A stretch of DNA of 64,000 bases from Burhinus oedicnemus. Lineage: Eukaryota > Chordata > Aves > Charadriiformes > Burhinidae. A model generated the notes under the pieces. That model saw only the letters and a program-made list of their open reading frames with translations, was not told where the DNA came from and did no database searches. Position 1 is the first letter of the stretch. Every line of letters starts with the position of its first letter. This document shows, piece by piece, positions 41,051-52,600 of the stretch. The stretch is taken from positions 1,082,255-1,146,254 of the forward strand of contig VFFE01006978.1 of the NCBI GenBank assembly GCA_008921705.1, given 5' to 3'. Both the position numbers and the translations under genes were made by a program.

Positions 41051-44000
41051 ACCTAGGTGCCTCAACAACATGCTGTCCACATTGTGTTCACACTGCTTAT
41101 TGGTATTTAAGAGTAGTATGGTTCCCTTTATGCAGTGCTATTTCATCCACTGGAGCAGTACACACAAAGGCCATCTTCAGCTTGGGAGAGTTGATTGATA
41201 GAAAGTGGAGAGAAGTGGTTTTCTCCAGAAGGAAGCCTGTGCTGCAGAACTGGTTTATTCGTGCATGACAGGTCTCTCAGGGACATCAAGAAGCATCAGG
41301 CCAAGACCACAAGCACCATGACTGTCTCACACACTGAGCTTGCCTGAAGGCACTGGACTTGCTGCCAAGGAGACCAGTTGACCAAGGGCATGCCATACCT
41401 GGTGTGGGAGAAGTTCAAACTCTGCCTGGACAAAGTGTCAGCTGGAAAAAGAGGATCTCTTCAGGAAATCCTGATAGCTCTGATTAGGTAGAAGTGTGTG
41501 TGGGGAGATGTTCTCTACCCTTTCTGTTGTGTCTCATGCTTGTGGGTCTCCTTCTTGGCTTATCACTCACTGGTCTGTCCTTTAGGACAATTCGTGCTTT
41601 GCTAAAATTAATGTCATGGCTGCCTCCAGACAAACATCTCTGATTTCCCAGGTATTGAAGAGTTTTTTCACCCACATGCCAAATCTAGGACAAACTAAAG
41701 CCAAATCTGCACTTTTCCACCCCTGCCCCCTGGCTTCCTCTGAAGGATGTTCCAGGCTCTTGACTAAAGGGTAGAGATGCCTCAGGCTCTGACCAGCTGC
41801 CTGACATGGAGGAACAGGGCAAATACAAATATAGTCAGCATACAGAAATGGTGTAACCGTTTGACTGCAGGTATCATTATGGATCAGCCAGGGACTTGCT
41901 GGAGAGGTGGCTGCTGGCTAAGCCTTTCTCCCCAGTGGGAATGCCACTAGCACATGGCTGATGCTGAGGAAGGCTCAAAGGGCTGTGGGGATTTGGTGCA
42001 TGCACTGCAGACCAGGGTTGAGTTTGTTTAGGGTCTTGATGACATATGGAGACACATATGGCCTGGGGTAGGGTCAAAACATCTTGGACACAGGAAAGCA
42101 AGTGGCAAGGAAGAAAAAAATGAACAGACAGTACTTTTATTCAGGCTTCATTTGGAATCAGGATGAAAATGTGCATCATTCCTTTTCTTTTCCCCTTCTC
42201 AAGCATGCACAATTTTGCATCACTTACGATGCACGCAGCTGCAAAAATACAGGGACTGTGGAGTCGGCAGTGGGGCGACACTGTGCTGTTACTTGCTATC
42301 ACAGCAAGGAATAATTCATGGAATGATTCAATGAACTAATATTACCTCGTGGTTCTCATTTGAGCAGCATAAGGTAAAGGCTAGAACAGCAGCACTTACC
42401 TTCCCCTACCCCCAAAGGCAAATGAACCATTAACGCTGCAGTAAAGCAGCAGAGCAAAGGTGTGTTTGCTGCACAAGGTTGGTCTCATAAAACTGAACTT
42501 TGCCCAAGACTGAACAAAATTGTAAGAAAGACACAGTCGACAATTAAAGGCATGCTTTTTATAAGGACAAGTTATTTATGACCTTCATCTGACATTTTAT
42601 CAAGTTTTAATTTTGTTACACAACATCCATTCCTTTCATGCTTTGGCAGGAGAGATGTCAGGGCATTAGGACAGATACAATAACCACATTTTTTATGCTT
42701 ACTTGTTACTGAGCTACCTTCTTTCCTTTAAAGTGTTTTATGGTCAAGTTGCTCTATTTGCATAATTACTGCCACATCACCAGTCAATCAATTTTATGTG
42801 TTTCTCTCCCAAACCAATCTAAAATATGATACGTATATAAAAACATCACCCATGATCATACAGACTTCACATTTGTTATTGCTTGAGGTCAAAGACATAT
42901 GATAAGATTACCCTCTGTTATTTCCCCCTCTCTGCCAGCTTCTTTCATTCACAATTCCAAATATTTTATATCACACAGTAGTATTGTTTATCAGCAATTT
43001 TATTTTTCTCTGACTGGAAGACAAAAGAAAATAAGTAATAGAGCAAGTCAAAACAAAGCAAGTAACTACCACAGGCAACTACGAGAATTGCTCATTTTTA
43101 CAAGCGTGTGGAATCACAAACAACTGCCTAGATTGATAGACTTGTCTCACAGACTTCTGCAGGAAAGACAAAAATACTCCTGCTTTCTGGGTAAATTCCA
43201 GACTCAGAAATATGTGGTTTCAATGGAACCTGGACTCCAATGACAGGAGAAACTTAGTGGCTCTATTTCACATTTTGGTGAAATATAAAAAAACCCTCTG
43301 AACCCAAGTTAGGTGACGTAACTGACAGAAGTGTCATCAGAAGCCAAGATGAACAAAGTCTTTTCTAGATTTTACATATCAGTAAAGAAGTGTGACACAA
43401 GTCATCACTGTTACAAGTTATGCTGGCTGGATCTTGCCACCAGTCCACGTGACAGGGAGAAAAATAAGAGCTATGACAATCATTGATAATGAGAGGTACT
43501 TCTTGATGGCAGGAGTTAGCTCCCAGTTACAAATTATCATAGAATTAACTATCTGATGATGTTCTTCAAAATTTTTTTGCTGATCCTTGCTAATCTTCCA
43601 TCCAAAGCACACCACAATGGACCTGACTTTTCATCCCTTCTTAATGCAGACTTACTGAGTGTAAAGATCACTTTTGAACATTTGAAGGAGAAATGAAAAA
43701 CTAGCTTGCTTCCTGCACAAAGTAAAATATGATTTAGTATACTTATAAAAGTCCTCACCTTGAAAAGATCCCAAACAGAGCCAAAAAGATGTAATATCTC
43801 ATTTCTGCTGACAAACTAATTTATCTTGCTCTCCTCGATGTCCAAAGTGTCAGTGCTATATTTTTTGTGTTTAGATTCAAACTCTTATGGATCAGATTGT
43901 AGTGGTTTGAAGTGAATGCCAGAATTCCCACTGATTTTCACCAACCAGGAATTTATGTCTGCTTTAATAAAGGACTTCTTGGTTCTTGCTGCTCTTGTCT

Positions 44001-44928
44001 GGGTGGTGCAGCCCTCTGTTTCCTTGTGCTTTTCTTTAGCTGCTTGCTGATTTCAAGCTCTTTTATTTGCATGCTGCTAGAAAATAAGCCAGTGTCCTTT
44101 AAATAGGAAAACTCATGAAGGAACTGGAAGGTGAGCTGATTGCTGTTTGTGGTTTGACCGTAGATTCTTCATTGCTGATGAAATTGTTACGGGCAAATAG
44201 CTATTTCTTTCAAACAGCTTTCATAGCAACTGTTGACAGTTTCCATCAGAAAAGCCAAGCCTCACCATTTTTCAAATAATGGGTTCAGTCTTAACCAGAC
44301 ATGGACAATACTATCAACAAGCTTCTGTCTTCAGCTCAATAAAAAAGGCTTAATAAAACAGGCTTTGTAAAAATATATAGTGACAAAAGCAGCATGAAAG
44401 CTTAGACAAGGTAGATAATTTGATCAACTTGTATTTGGCTGGAGATTTGGGGTAGGTGAGGAGTGTCGCTGTAGCATGTGTTTGTTTTCCTTCCTGTATG
44501 AGATGAAGATGTGGTGGGAATGCTGATTCTCAAACACCGTAGCTCTGCAGCCTGAGGTGACAGGAGCATGTCTATTAATGAAAGCCACATAAAGCTCCAT
44601 TTGAGTTGCTTCTTTCTTTCCACTTGGGGAAAATCTGGATTATTAATTTTTCAGTTGTGTGGTTTCTGCCGTGTTCTGGATGCATATAACCTGGATATTA
44701 ATGTGAATATGAAGCTGAAAAGGGAAGCAATGGGACAATGTGCCCTGTGGTGGCATCAGCACCTTGCTGACCCTTCAGGTGACTCACCTGCTGTCCCACA
44801 CAGGCAGGGCAACAGCTCAGTTCCCTTGACAGGCTGAGACAGGGCTGAAATGACAATCCTGTGATTGAAAGATGGAGAGATGCTGGGCTGTGATGTTCTA
44901 CCAGGGCAGTGTTGATTGACCACTAGCA
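41051..44928. other. Gene desert, no gene seen
   Basis: No gene was recognised. An AT-rich, non-repetitive block at 42540-42850 contains a perfect octamer, ATTTGCAT (42756-42763), and may be a regulatory element. Confidence 0.55.
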
Positions 44929-45075
44929 TAGGTTGCCCAGAGAGGTTGTGGAGTCTCCCACCTTGGAGGTATCAAAAGCTGTCTGGGCATGGTCCTGGGC
45001 AGCCTGCTTGAGCAGGGAGCTTGGACCAGGTGAGCTCCAGAGGTCTCTTTCAACCTCAGCCACTGTGATACTGCA
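44929..45075 (+). mobile_element. CR1 LINE 3' end, sense strand
   Basis: GGTTGCCCAGAGAGGTTGTGG and the encoded PREVVESPTLEV, a CR1 reverse-transcriptase C-terminus motif, begin the fragment. It ends with CR1 3' UTR features: gagcagggagcttggaccag, ctccagaggtctctttcaac and a decayed tail tgtgatactgc. It is strongly 5'-truncated. Confidence 0.85.
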
Positions 45076-46279
45076 AGTACTTAATCCAAAAGACCACTAC
45101 CTTCCCAGCCATATGTGTTTTTCCTCTTTCTCTAAGTGGTGTTTCCTAGCACATACCAATTTTGCAAATGTTACTGGTGGTTTTACAGCCCTTCCTGGAT
45201 TGTGACAGTGTGCTCACTTAGTTGTCCCTGAAAGGCTGGGTTATCATAGGCATATCTATGCACATATAACAATGTTCAAACATAACAAATGTGTAATGCA
45301 AAGACTAATCTGTCTTGCAGCTCATTTCCAAGCGTAACGCAAGTGACTCTGCTCTGTTGAGCCAGATTCTCTTAGGCTCCAGGGTGCTTTCTTGGACTGT
45401 TCTTCCTGGAGGGCTAAGCAAGAAATCGCATTAACAGGCTGTAACTCTGTATTTCCCAGGGTTGTGGGCAGGGTCTCCTCAGGAGAGAATCCTGAATTCA
45501 GGAATTCACTTCCCCCTTCGTGTGAGAGAGCCCGAGTTTGTTGACTTTCCCAACACATTGCACAGGCTATCTATTTACTCAGGCTTTTTCTAAGTGGGTG
45601 GGTTTGGTGTGGAGGATCTTCGACATTTCCTTGTGCTTTCATTTCTTTGAGAGATACCCATTTAAATGCTTACCAGTTTCCAGGCTTAACTACTTGTCCC
45701 TTATGCCTCCTAAAGAAAAGTGGTAGATGTACAAAGCTGGAAAAATAATAAAAAAGAAAAAGAGAAATTACCCCCCTCCCAACACAAGCCTCTGTACCAG
45801 TTCTTTAGTAATTAAGGGAGGAAACCAGACTTCCTCCTTCCCAGCGATGCCAGACGTTGCCGGCCTGGTCCTTGGCAGTGCCGGTGCAGGAAGCGTCCCT
45901 CATCCTCAGACGCTCACATCCTATGGTCTGAGGAGAAGCTGGCAGATGAGTGCAGCAGGGCCAGCCTTACCAACAGGAACAATCTATCTGTCTCCTGCGG
46001 AGCACTTCGGAGATCAAAAAGGATGTGCTGTTATTAGCTGTGCTCCCCACCGGCTGCAGCAGGCCAACACGGGCCAAGGCAGGACCGATCCTCCTGCCTA
46101 GGGAGAGGAGGGAGGAAGGATGAAGGGAGAGAGAGATTTTTGGACTGGGTTGATAGCAGAATAAAATATTTTTCAAGCTGTAAATCTATTAGATAAACTA
46201 ATCTCAGGCAATATGAGACTCCAGATGAAATGCTGGAATATGCCAAGCTTCTCATTTTTATTTCCAAATGTTGAGTTAA
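45076..46279. other. Intergenic, no gene seen
   Basis: No gene was recognised in this stretch; an A-rich run lies at about 45745-45766. Confidence 0.5.
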
Positions 46280-46385
46280 TTTGGATCCAAACTGAGCCAA
46301 ATTTCGCCTTCGTGTAAGCAGGTGCAACTCCACTGGCTTGAACAGAGTTACACCCACTTACAACAGGGCTGGATTTGTCCTGAAG
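46280..46385. repeat. Palindromic interspersed element, copy 1
   Basis: The left arm (about 46297-46332, with tgtaagcaggtgcaactc) and right arm (about 46345-46381, with gagttacacccacttaca) are imperfect inverted complements around ccactggcttgaaca. The layout resembles a palindromic repeat I recall from bird and turtle genomes whose arms read like gtgtaa...gtaactcc; I do not know its formal family name. Confidence 0.5.
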
Positions 46386-49300
46386 TGATTTAAATAGGGC
46401 AGAGTGGAGCACAGATGTTTCCAGCGTTTCATCTTTGAACCATAAGCCACATGAACAACAGAAAAAAAAGTATTCTCAGTCTCTCTCACACCAAACTGTG
46501 GCCTGGTGGAAGGTTCTGTTTAAGCACAAGACCTTACTATCTTTCCCTTTTTTTTGTTCATTTGCTGCCACTTTTACCCACTTTCTTTTCTTCTTCCTCC
46601 TTGCTTTTAATCCTTTAGTTAGTCTGGTATATTTTGGGGGAAAGACGTGCTACAAGAGTGAATGAGAGTTTTATTGATGAATTCACCTAACCTAGATGTT
46701 ATCTCATTTCCTTCAGATTTCAATGTCATTAGATACTGGAATAATACTTAGGTTGTCATTTTCACTGCAATTTTTGTTGGCACTGTGTTTTTCCTGTATT
46801 ATTTAAAATATAAGACAAACTGTAATATTAGGAATATTGACACTTCCCATCAAAACCAATGACTGTTGCTTCCCTGCTCATTTAATAGTAAGGCTGAACA
46901 TAGAAACAAGGTTATGTATAGAAGATAATAAATGACGCATTGGCCTGACAACACTACTTGTTTTTAAGATAGATGATAGGTATATAACTACAGATAGAGT
47001 GACAGTGTGGATACAACTATTGTCCTGGGTTTTTTTGGGGGGGAGGGAGCATCTTTTGGCTAATTAACTTAATTTTGAAGTTTCTCCCTATGTCTCCTGC
47101 TTGGGTTTTCCCCACCACAACACCAAATGAAGCAACCACCCCACTGCCTCCAGAGGTCTGCGAAGCCTGGGCTGGACTCGCTGTGCTGTTTTCCCCAGCC
47201 CGAATGGTCTGTCCTTGTGGCTCGGGTCAGAGGCAGGATAGCAGGGCAGCTGGATGGCAGGATGGCAGGATGGCAGGACTGCAGGATGCAGGCACTGCCC
47301 GAGAGGTGCAGGAGGGTCTCGGCTCCTGAGCGTTTCTTGCAGACCGGGCAGCAGTGCTGTGGGAGCTCAGGCCACATCTGGAGATTGGTATCACCTGGCT
47401 TTTATTCTCCAACCCGGATATTCACAGCTCACAACCACTGACTCTTCCTCCACAGCCCCCCCGGTGTGTGCAGGACGGCCGTGTGTTATCTGCTTCCTTC
47501 CTTCATCGCCCCCTGCCACGGCATGGCCGAGGGAGCCCTGCAGCCCGTGGCCCGGCAAGGAAGGAAGCCACCAACCCACCGCCCTCTGCCTTTGTGGGAA
47601 ATGCTCTCTAAGCCTTAAATCTCTTCTTTGGTGCTTGAGGGGGAAGTAGAAAAAAAAAGTGCATGCATTAGGTTGCCTACTCATGCCTGGTAAGCACCGT
47701 GCTTTTCTGACCCGGGGAACAGCTATGATTTGCATGAGTCACCATTTTTCCCATTTCAGCAGGTCCATGAGCAGCCCCAGGAGTGCTCAGCATCACAGCC
47801 AGGGTGTCAGCAGGTCACTGCCTGCCTGCCATGGGCGCAGCCCTGGACAAACGCCTGTGCGGTCCAACGCCAGGGCAATTACTCCAGGCAGGTCTTCGGC
47901 CAGTCGCTGGCTTGCTCCTTTGTCTGACACTGATGAAGCTGCAACTGGGCCTGAGTAAAGGCTCTGAGTTTACCCACGGGAAATGGAAGGATGCAATTTT
48001 CCCATGGGGATGGAGGGGGGTGCAAGCTGAGACACTTTCTCTGCTCTACAGTCTCCCGAGGCTCAGCTGACCCAGGCACTGCAACCCAGTGAGGTTGGCC
48101 ATTCCGCTCCTTCCCACTCCTCTGGACAGCACAGCTGTCTAATGGCCTAACCGGGTGAACTTTGGACATTTTCAGTGCCATTATGGACACTTGCTGTTAA
48201 GGAATGAATTTTTAACATCTAGGAAAATATGGACCTTCATAAAGATGCGTATGAGACCATCTTCTGGGTCTTCCCAGATGACAAGATACTCTTTTCACAC
48301 TGTAACTTCAGTAATTTACTCTCCCTGAATTTCAAGCAATACAGGCAGGCTTGCTGCTGTGTCCCTGAACTGACAACAGGCTCTTTAGCAACAATAGCAG
48401 CTTCGGCTGCAGAAAGTACTTTAGGTTCAGCCCTGGAGGATGTTAAGCCTCATCTTGCACTTCCCCTTCAGCCATCCCTTTTGTTACTTGGCTTAATATT
48501 CTTGGCTAGAGCAGCTTGTGCTGAAGGAAGAGGAACAAAACATTCAGTCTTTTAAGCCATCAGCCTTACAGTTGTTTTTTTTTTCTTGCATTGCAAAAAT
48601 TTTACCTAGTCTGGATTCAGTGTAGGACCTTGCAGGATTCGTATCCTGGGCACAAATGAATCGATCCATACTTGGACTTCAGTAATACAAATCTGTGCAT
48701 ACGCCATATCAAATCAGTGGTCAAAATGAAGCAAGGTGGGGGAAAAAAAAGATAGTTGTACAATTTCTAGCTTTTCTTCTTATAAGTTCAATACATTTGA
48801 ATTAATAAAAACCTACAAGGGGCTGGGCAGATATTCAGAATATGATATTGATTGGCTACCAGACTCCCTGGGACAAGTTTCCTTTAGAGGCATTCATATT
48901 TTTTGCTGAGCTCTACCTGGAGTCCTCAACCTGTGCCTTTGTAGGAAAACGTAGGTGATGGTAACTCCTTCCCACTTGGCATGCTAAAACGGATTTGACA
49001 GGGGATGGTCCAGGCTCCATCACAGGACCCTCATTTTCTTCTGCGGCACTCTTTCAAATAATTCACAGTCTTGACCATTAAAGAAGCTTGACGATGCTAT
49101 GACTTACATTTAGATGAGAGAGCCAGTTCATCTGAAAGCAATTGCTCCGACTCACTGTCACGCAGACTGCTGCAGCAGTTACACTGGGCATTTGCTTGGG
49201 CATTTTCATCTTTCATGTTTTTTTCAGAGGCAGTGGAGAGCCAGACCTGGGCAGGATGCTGGTGTGGAGAAGCATATGATATCTGCAACCCTGCTGTATA

Positions 49301-49528
49301 GCATCCCTGTTCAAGCAACAGCCAGGCTTACTGCTCCCTTTATTTTTCAGCCTAATAAAGCTCAGTAATTCCCAACTTTCATTGATTTAGAATAATTTAA
49401 ATGATTCTAATAAATAATATAATTTATGGTCATGCTGTAGTTGCCATTTATATTAATTCTTCTAAGACTCTCAGTGGAATAAGCTATTGGTCTGTCAAAT
49501 CTTCATTCCTACCTACAGTTCCATGCTT
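46386..49528. other. Intergenic, no gene seen
   Basis: No coding gene was recognised. A small 8-bp tandem repeat lies at 47252-47290 in a locally GC-rich patch (47050-48130). Confidence 0.5.
47252..47290 (+). repeat. 8-bp tandem repeat, about five units
   Basis: GGATGGCA is repeated three times exactly, then as ggactgca and ggatgca. It is a minisatellite-like run. Confidence 0.9.
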
Positions 49529-49605
49529 CAGTGGCCCTGCTTTGGGCAGGAGGCTGGGCCAGGTAGCCTCCAGGGCTCCCTTCCAGCCTGGATGGCTCTG
49601 TGAGT
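49529..49605 (+). mobile_element. Short CR1 LINE 3' end, sense strand
   Basis: The order cagtggccctgctttgggc, aggaggctgggccaggtagc, ctccagggctcccttccagc and a decayed tgtgagtct tail matches the last ~80 bases of bird CR1 elements. Confidence 0.75.
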
Positions 49606-52600
49606 CTAAAATGTGACTCTCTTGCAATGTACATAGGCATTAGGCACTATGCAGGGCTTTCCTGACACCTGAGTGGGATTACAAAGAATGTCCTTGTCTC
49701 CGTAGGCACAGCTATCAATATTTTTGAAGTCTGTCAAATTAGCTATCCCCTTCAAAATGCAATCCCATCACCTGACTTGGCTTGTGTGGAGAAATACTTC
49801 CATTAAGATATTATACATGTTTCATGCTTTTACTTCAGTGACTTCTGTCTCTGTGACTTTCAGGTAAAATCCAGCCAGCCCTGAAGTTAACACACATTTG
49901 TTCTTGTTTCCGTTTCTCATGTCAGTAATTCCTTGGGAGACATGCATGCTTTGGGGTCTCTGCAGTTCTTACTCAGCAGATAGTGCCTAGTCACGGGGAA
50001 GGGGCTCCCAGCATAGGCAGGCAGGGTAAGGAGGCACAGAGTGTCTCCAGAATACCCCAAAGTCAGTTTTAATACCCACCCCGACACACACATGCTGCCT
50101 TCTCCTTCATTCAGAGCATGCTTTACAGGCAGAGCAATGCTGTCCATCTCCTGTGAACATGTGCAAAGCCTGTGGTTGGATTTGTTCCTCCTTAAACTCA
50201 GCCAAAAAAAGCAACTTTCACTTTGCAAGTGCTCTGCAGGTGCTGAGCACAGGCAGAGTGAGGAACACCTCCCCAGCAAGTGCTTGCTGCTGCCTCTGGG
50301 ATGTGTGTGAACAGAGTGAAGAATTCCCATTTCCTTCAACAATAAGGCAAACTGCTTTTAAAAGTAACAAGGTCTATTATATTCATGCACAGGTATTTGA
50401 TTTATTGGTAAATACTGATATATGTAAATCAGTAGTACACAGACACCAATTCTGATACTCAAATAGGGCTGCTACAAGTGAAAGCAGAATTTAATCTCAT
50501 ATTTTCATAGATCTAATCTGGCCCGTTCGTCTTGTTTCTTCGATATACCCAGTTACATCTGATTTAATACAATTGGAAGACATTTACAACTATCATTAGT
50601 GGCTTGGGTTGAAATTGGCTGTGAAATTGTGTGCACATTAACTTGCAGAGAACTGAGCAAGCCAGAAACCCTGGGAACTGATTTTCTAAATGGCTGCTGA
50701 GCTCTTGTACTGGATACAGAGCCATCGACACACACAGCTGGCATGGGCCCTGGGGCAAGGAAAGACAGAAGAGAAACAGTCAGTCCCCTTTCCCAAGCCC
50801 TTGCTTGAGGCTCTGCCCCGGGCTGAACTGTCTCCCACCTTCCGCTGGGCATAGGGAGACTGAAGGTGTTGAGGAGGGATGAATCTTTGTTACTTAAGAC
50901 AGGGCTATTAATTCTGCAAGTGAGAAGGTAAATATAGAAGACAGGCTAAATTGCCATTTTCATTTTAAGTGCAGGTTTACCAAAGAAAACTATAAGGAAT
51001 GGGAAAACATGAAAAGATCTCATTTTCTCATGTGTTTTAAGACAGCTAATGAGCCTGAGCCGTCTGGGAGATCTTGAAAAGAGCATTATTCCACACCCTC
51101 ACTCAGCTGTAAGGTACCATATTTATTCCTTATCAATTGCTAAAATTCCTGAGTGTAGTCTTATTGCTGGCCGTGCCTTCTTCCTTCATAATTTATCCAT
51201 AAGCAGCAGTTGGTTCTTCCAGCAAAGCTCCGGCAAGTGCTTGCCACAGGGAGGTTTCCCATTGTGATGCCGCAGACAGCAAATTGTGAGAGGACTAAAG
51301 GTGTGCCCAGATAGACCCAGGTATAGACAGCTGCAGGGGTAGATAGATGCATTTGTTAAATAATCACCACGACAGGGAAAGCAAGCCACTTAACAATGAG
51401 TAATTACCAAGAGCTGCTTTGAGTATTGCCTATGGGGAGGAAAACTAGTTACATACCTGGGCGTTTTGCTGCAAGAACTGTTTTCTAGAACATTTTCCTC
51501 CTTATCTACACTAACCCTGCCTGCGGCATCTCAAGACTCAGTCCATGCCCATGCCATGTCCATTCCTATTTATTCCATCTCTCAGTTATCCATCTGTTGA
51601 AAGAAAAAAAGTCCTTTCACTGTCTCACAAAGGTGTTGTGGGGACAAATATATTAAAGATTAGAAGGCAGCGTGGATAATGCAGTTACTGGACCATACAA
51701 ATCCCTGAGGAATAGAACTAGGACATTTTTATACCTTCGTGGATTTTTAAAAAATTGCTTTTATTTTTCAAAAAAAGCTCAGTGAACAGGAGGTAGAGTT
51801 TTCTAAAGTCTCACATTTCTGTTTCACGTTATTGGTAGTTTGGAAGTGTCATTAAATAATATTGTAGAAAGTTAATTATTTTTAGTCAAGTAATGTAACA
51901 TGGCAATAAAATTTTCAACAAGAGACCTGTTTGAAAGGTCGATGAACTCATATAAATTGCTAAGCGTCAATAAATATCTTTCAACACAGGTGGAACAATA
52001 TTTGTATGGTTATGGACAGAGCAGTACAGACAGAGTTTAACTTGCTCAAGACCATTAAAGATCTCATGCTTATAGCTAAACAATAAATGTCATCAATGCA
52101 ACCCATAAAACTATGCCCTCTCGGACTTGATTTTTTCAGAAACAGCATTGCCAGTTTTGAAAATTGAAGGCCGCCATGAAAGCAGAAAGGTTTTCATGTA
52201 AAGAAAAAGCTGGCAATTGTCCTATTAAAGTTTGATTTTCTTTTGATTTCACTGAAACATAATACCTGATTCATTGAGCTTTGCACTTTCCCAAACAGAA
52301 ACAACACTGAAGCAAGCATCTGCTTTAGATTTTGGACTCCTGGAAGCAAATTATTACATGATTATTTACTAAACTAGGAACACAGAGGACATTTCTAACT
52401 TTGGTTTTCTTGTGTACCAATACAATCTCTCGGACAGAATTTACTTTTCTGTAAGATGCATCTATACCTATCCTACTTACTGTGCCACTAACAGAAACGT
52501 GAGAGGCAAGACATTAAATGCTCTTTCACAGGGACTTTCCAGCTTCCTACTGTGTTTGGATGCATGTGTGCCAGGTGACCAACATGCCAGGTCTTTATGA

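Noticed and set aside
44933..45205. Plus-strand open frame beginning MPREVVESP
   Set aside because: The start is CR1 sequence and the rest is CR1 3' UTR and unrelated DNA.
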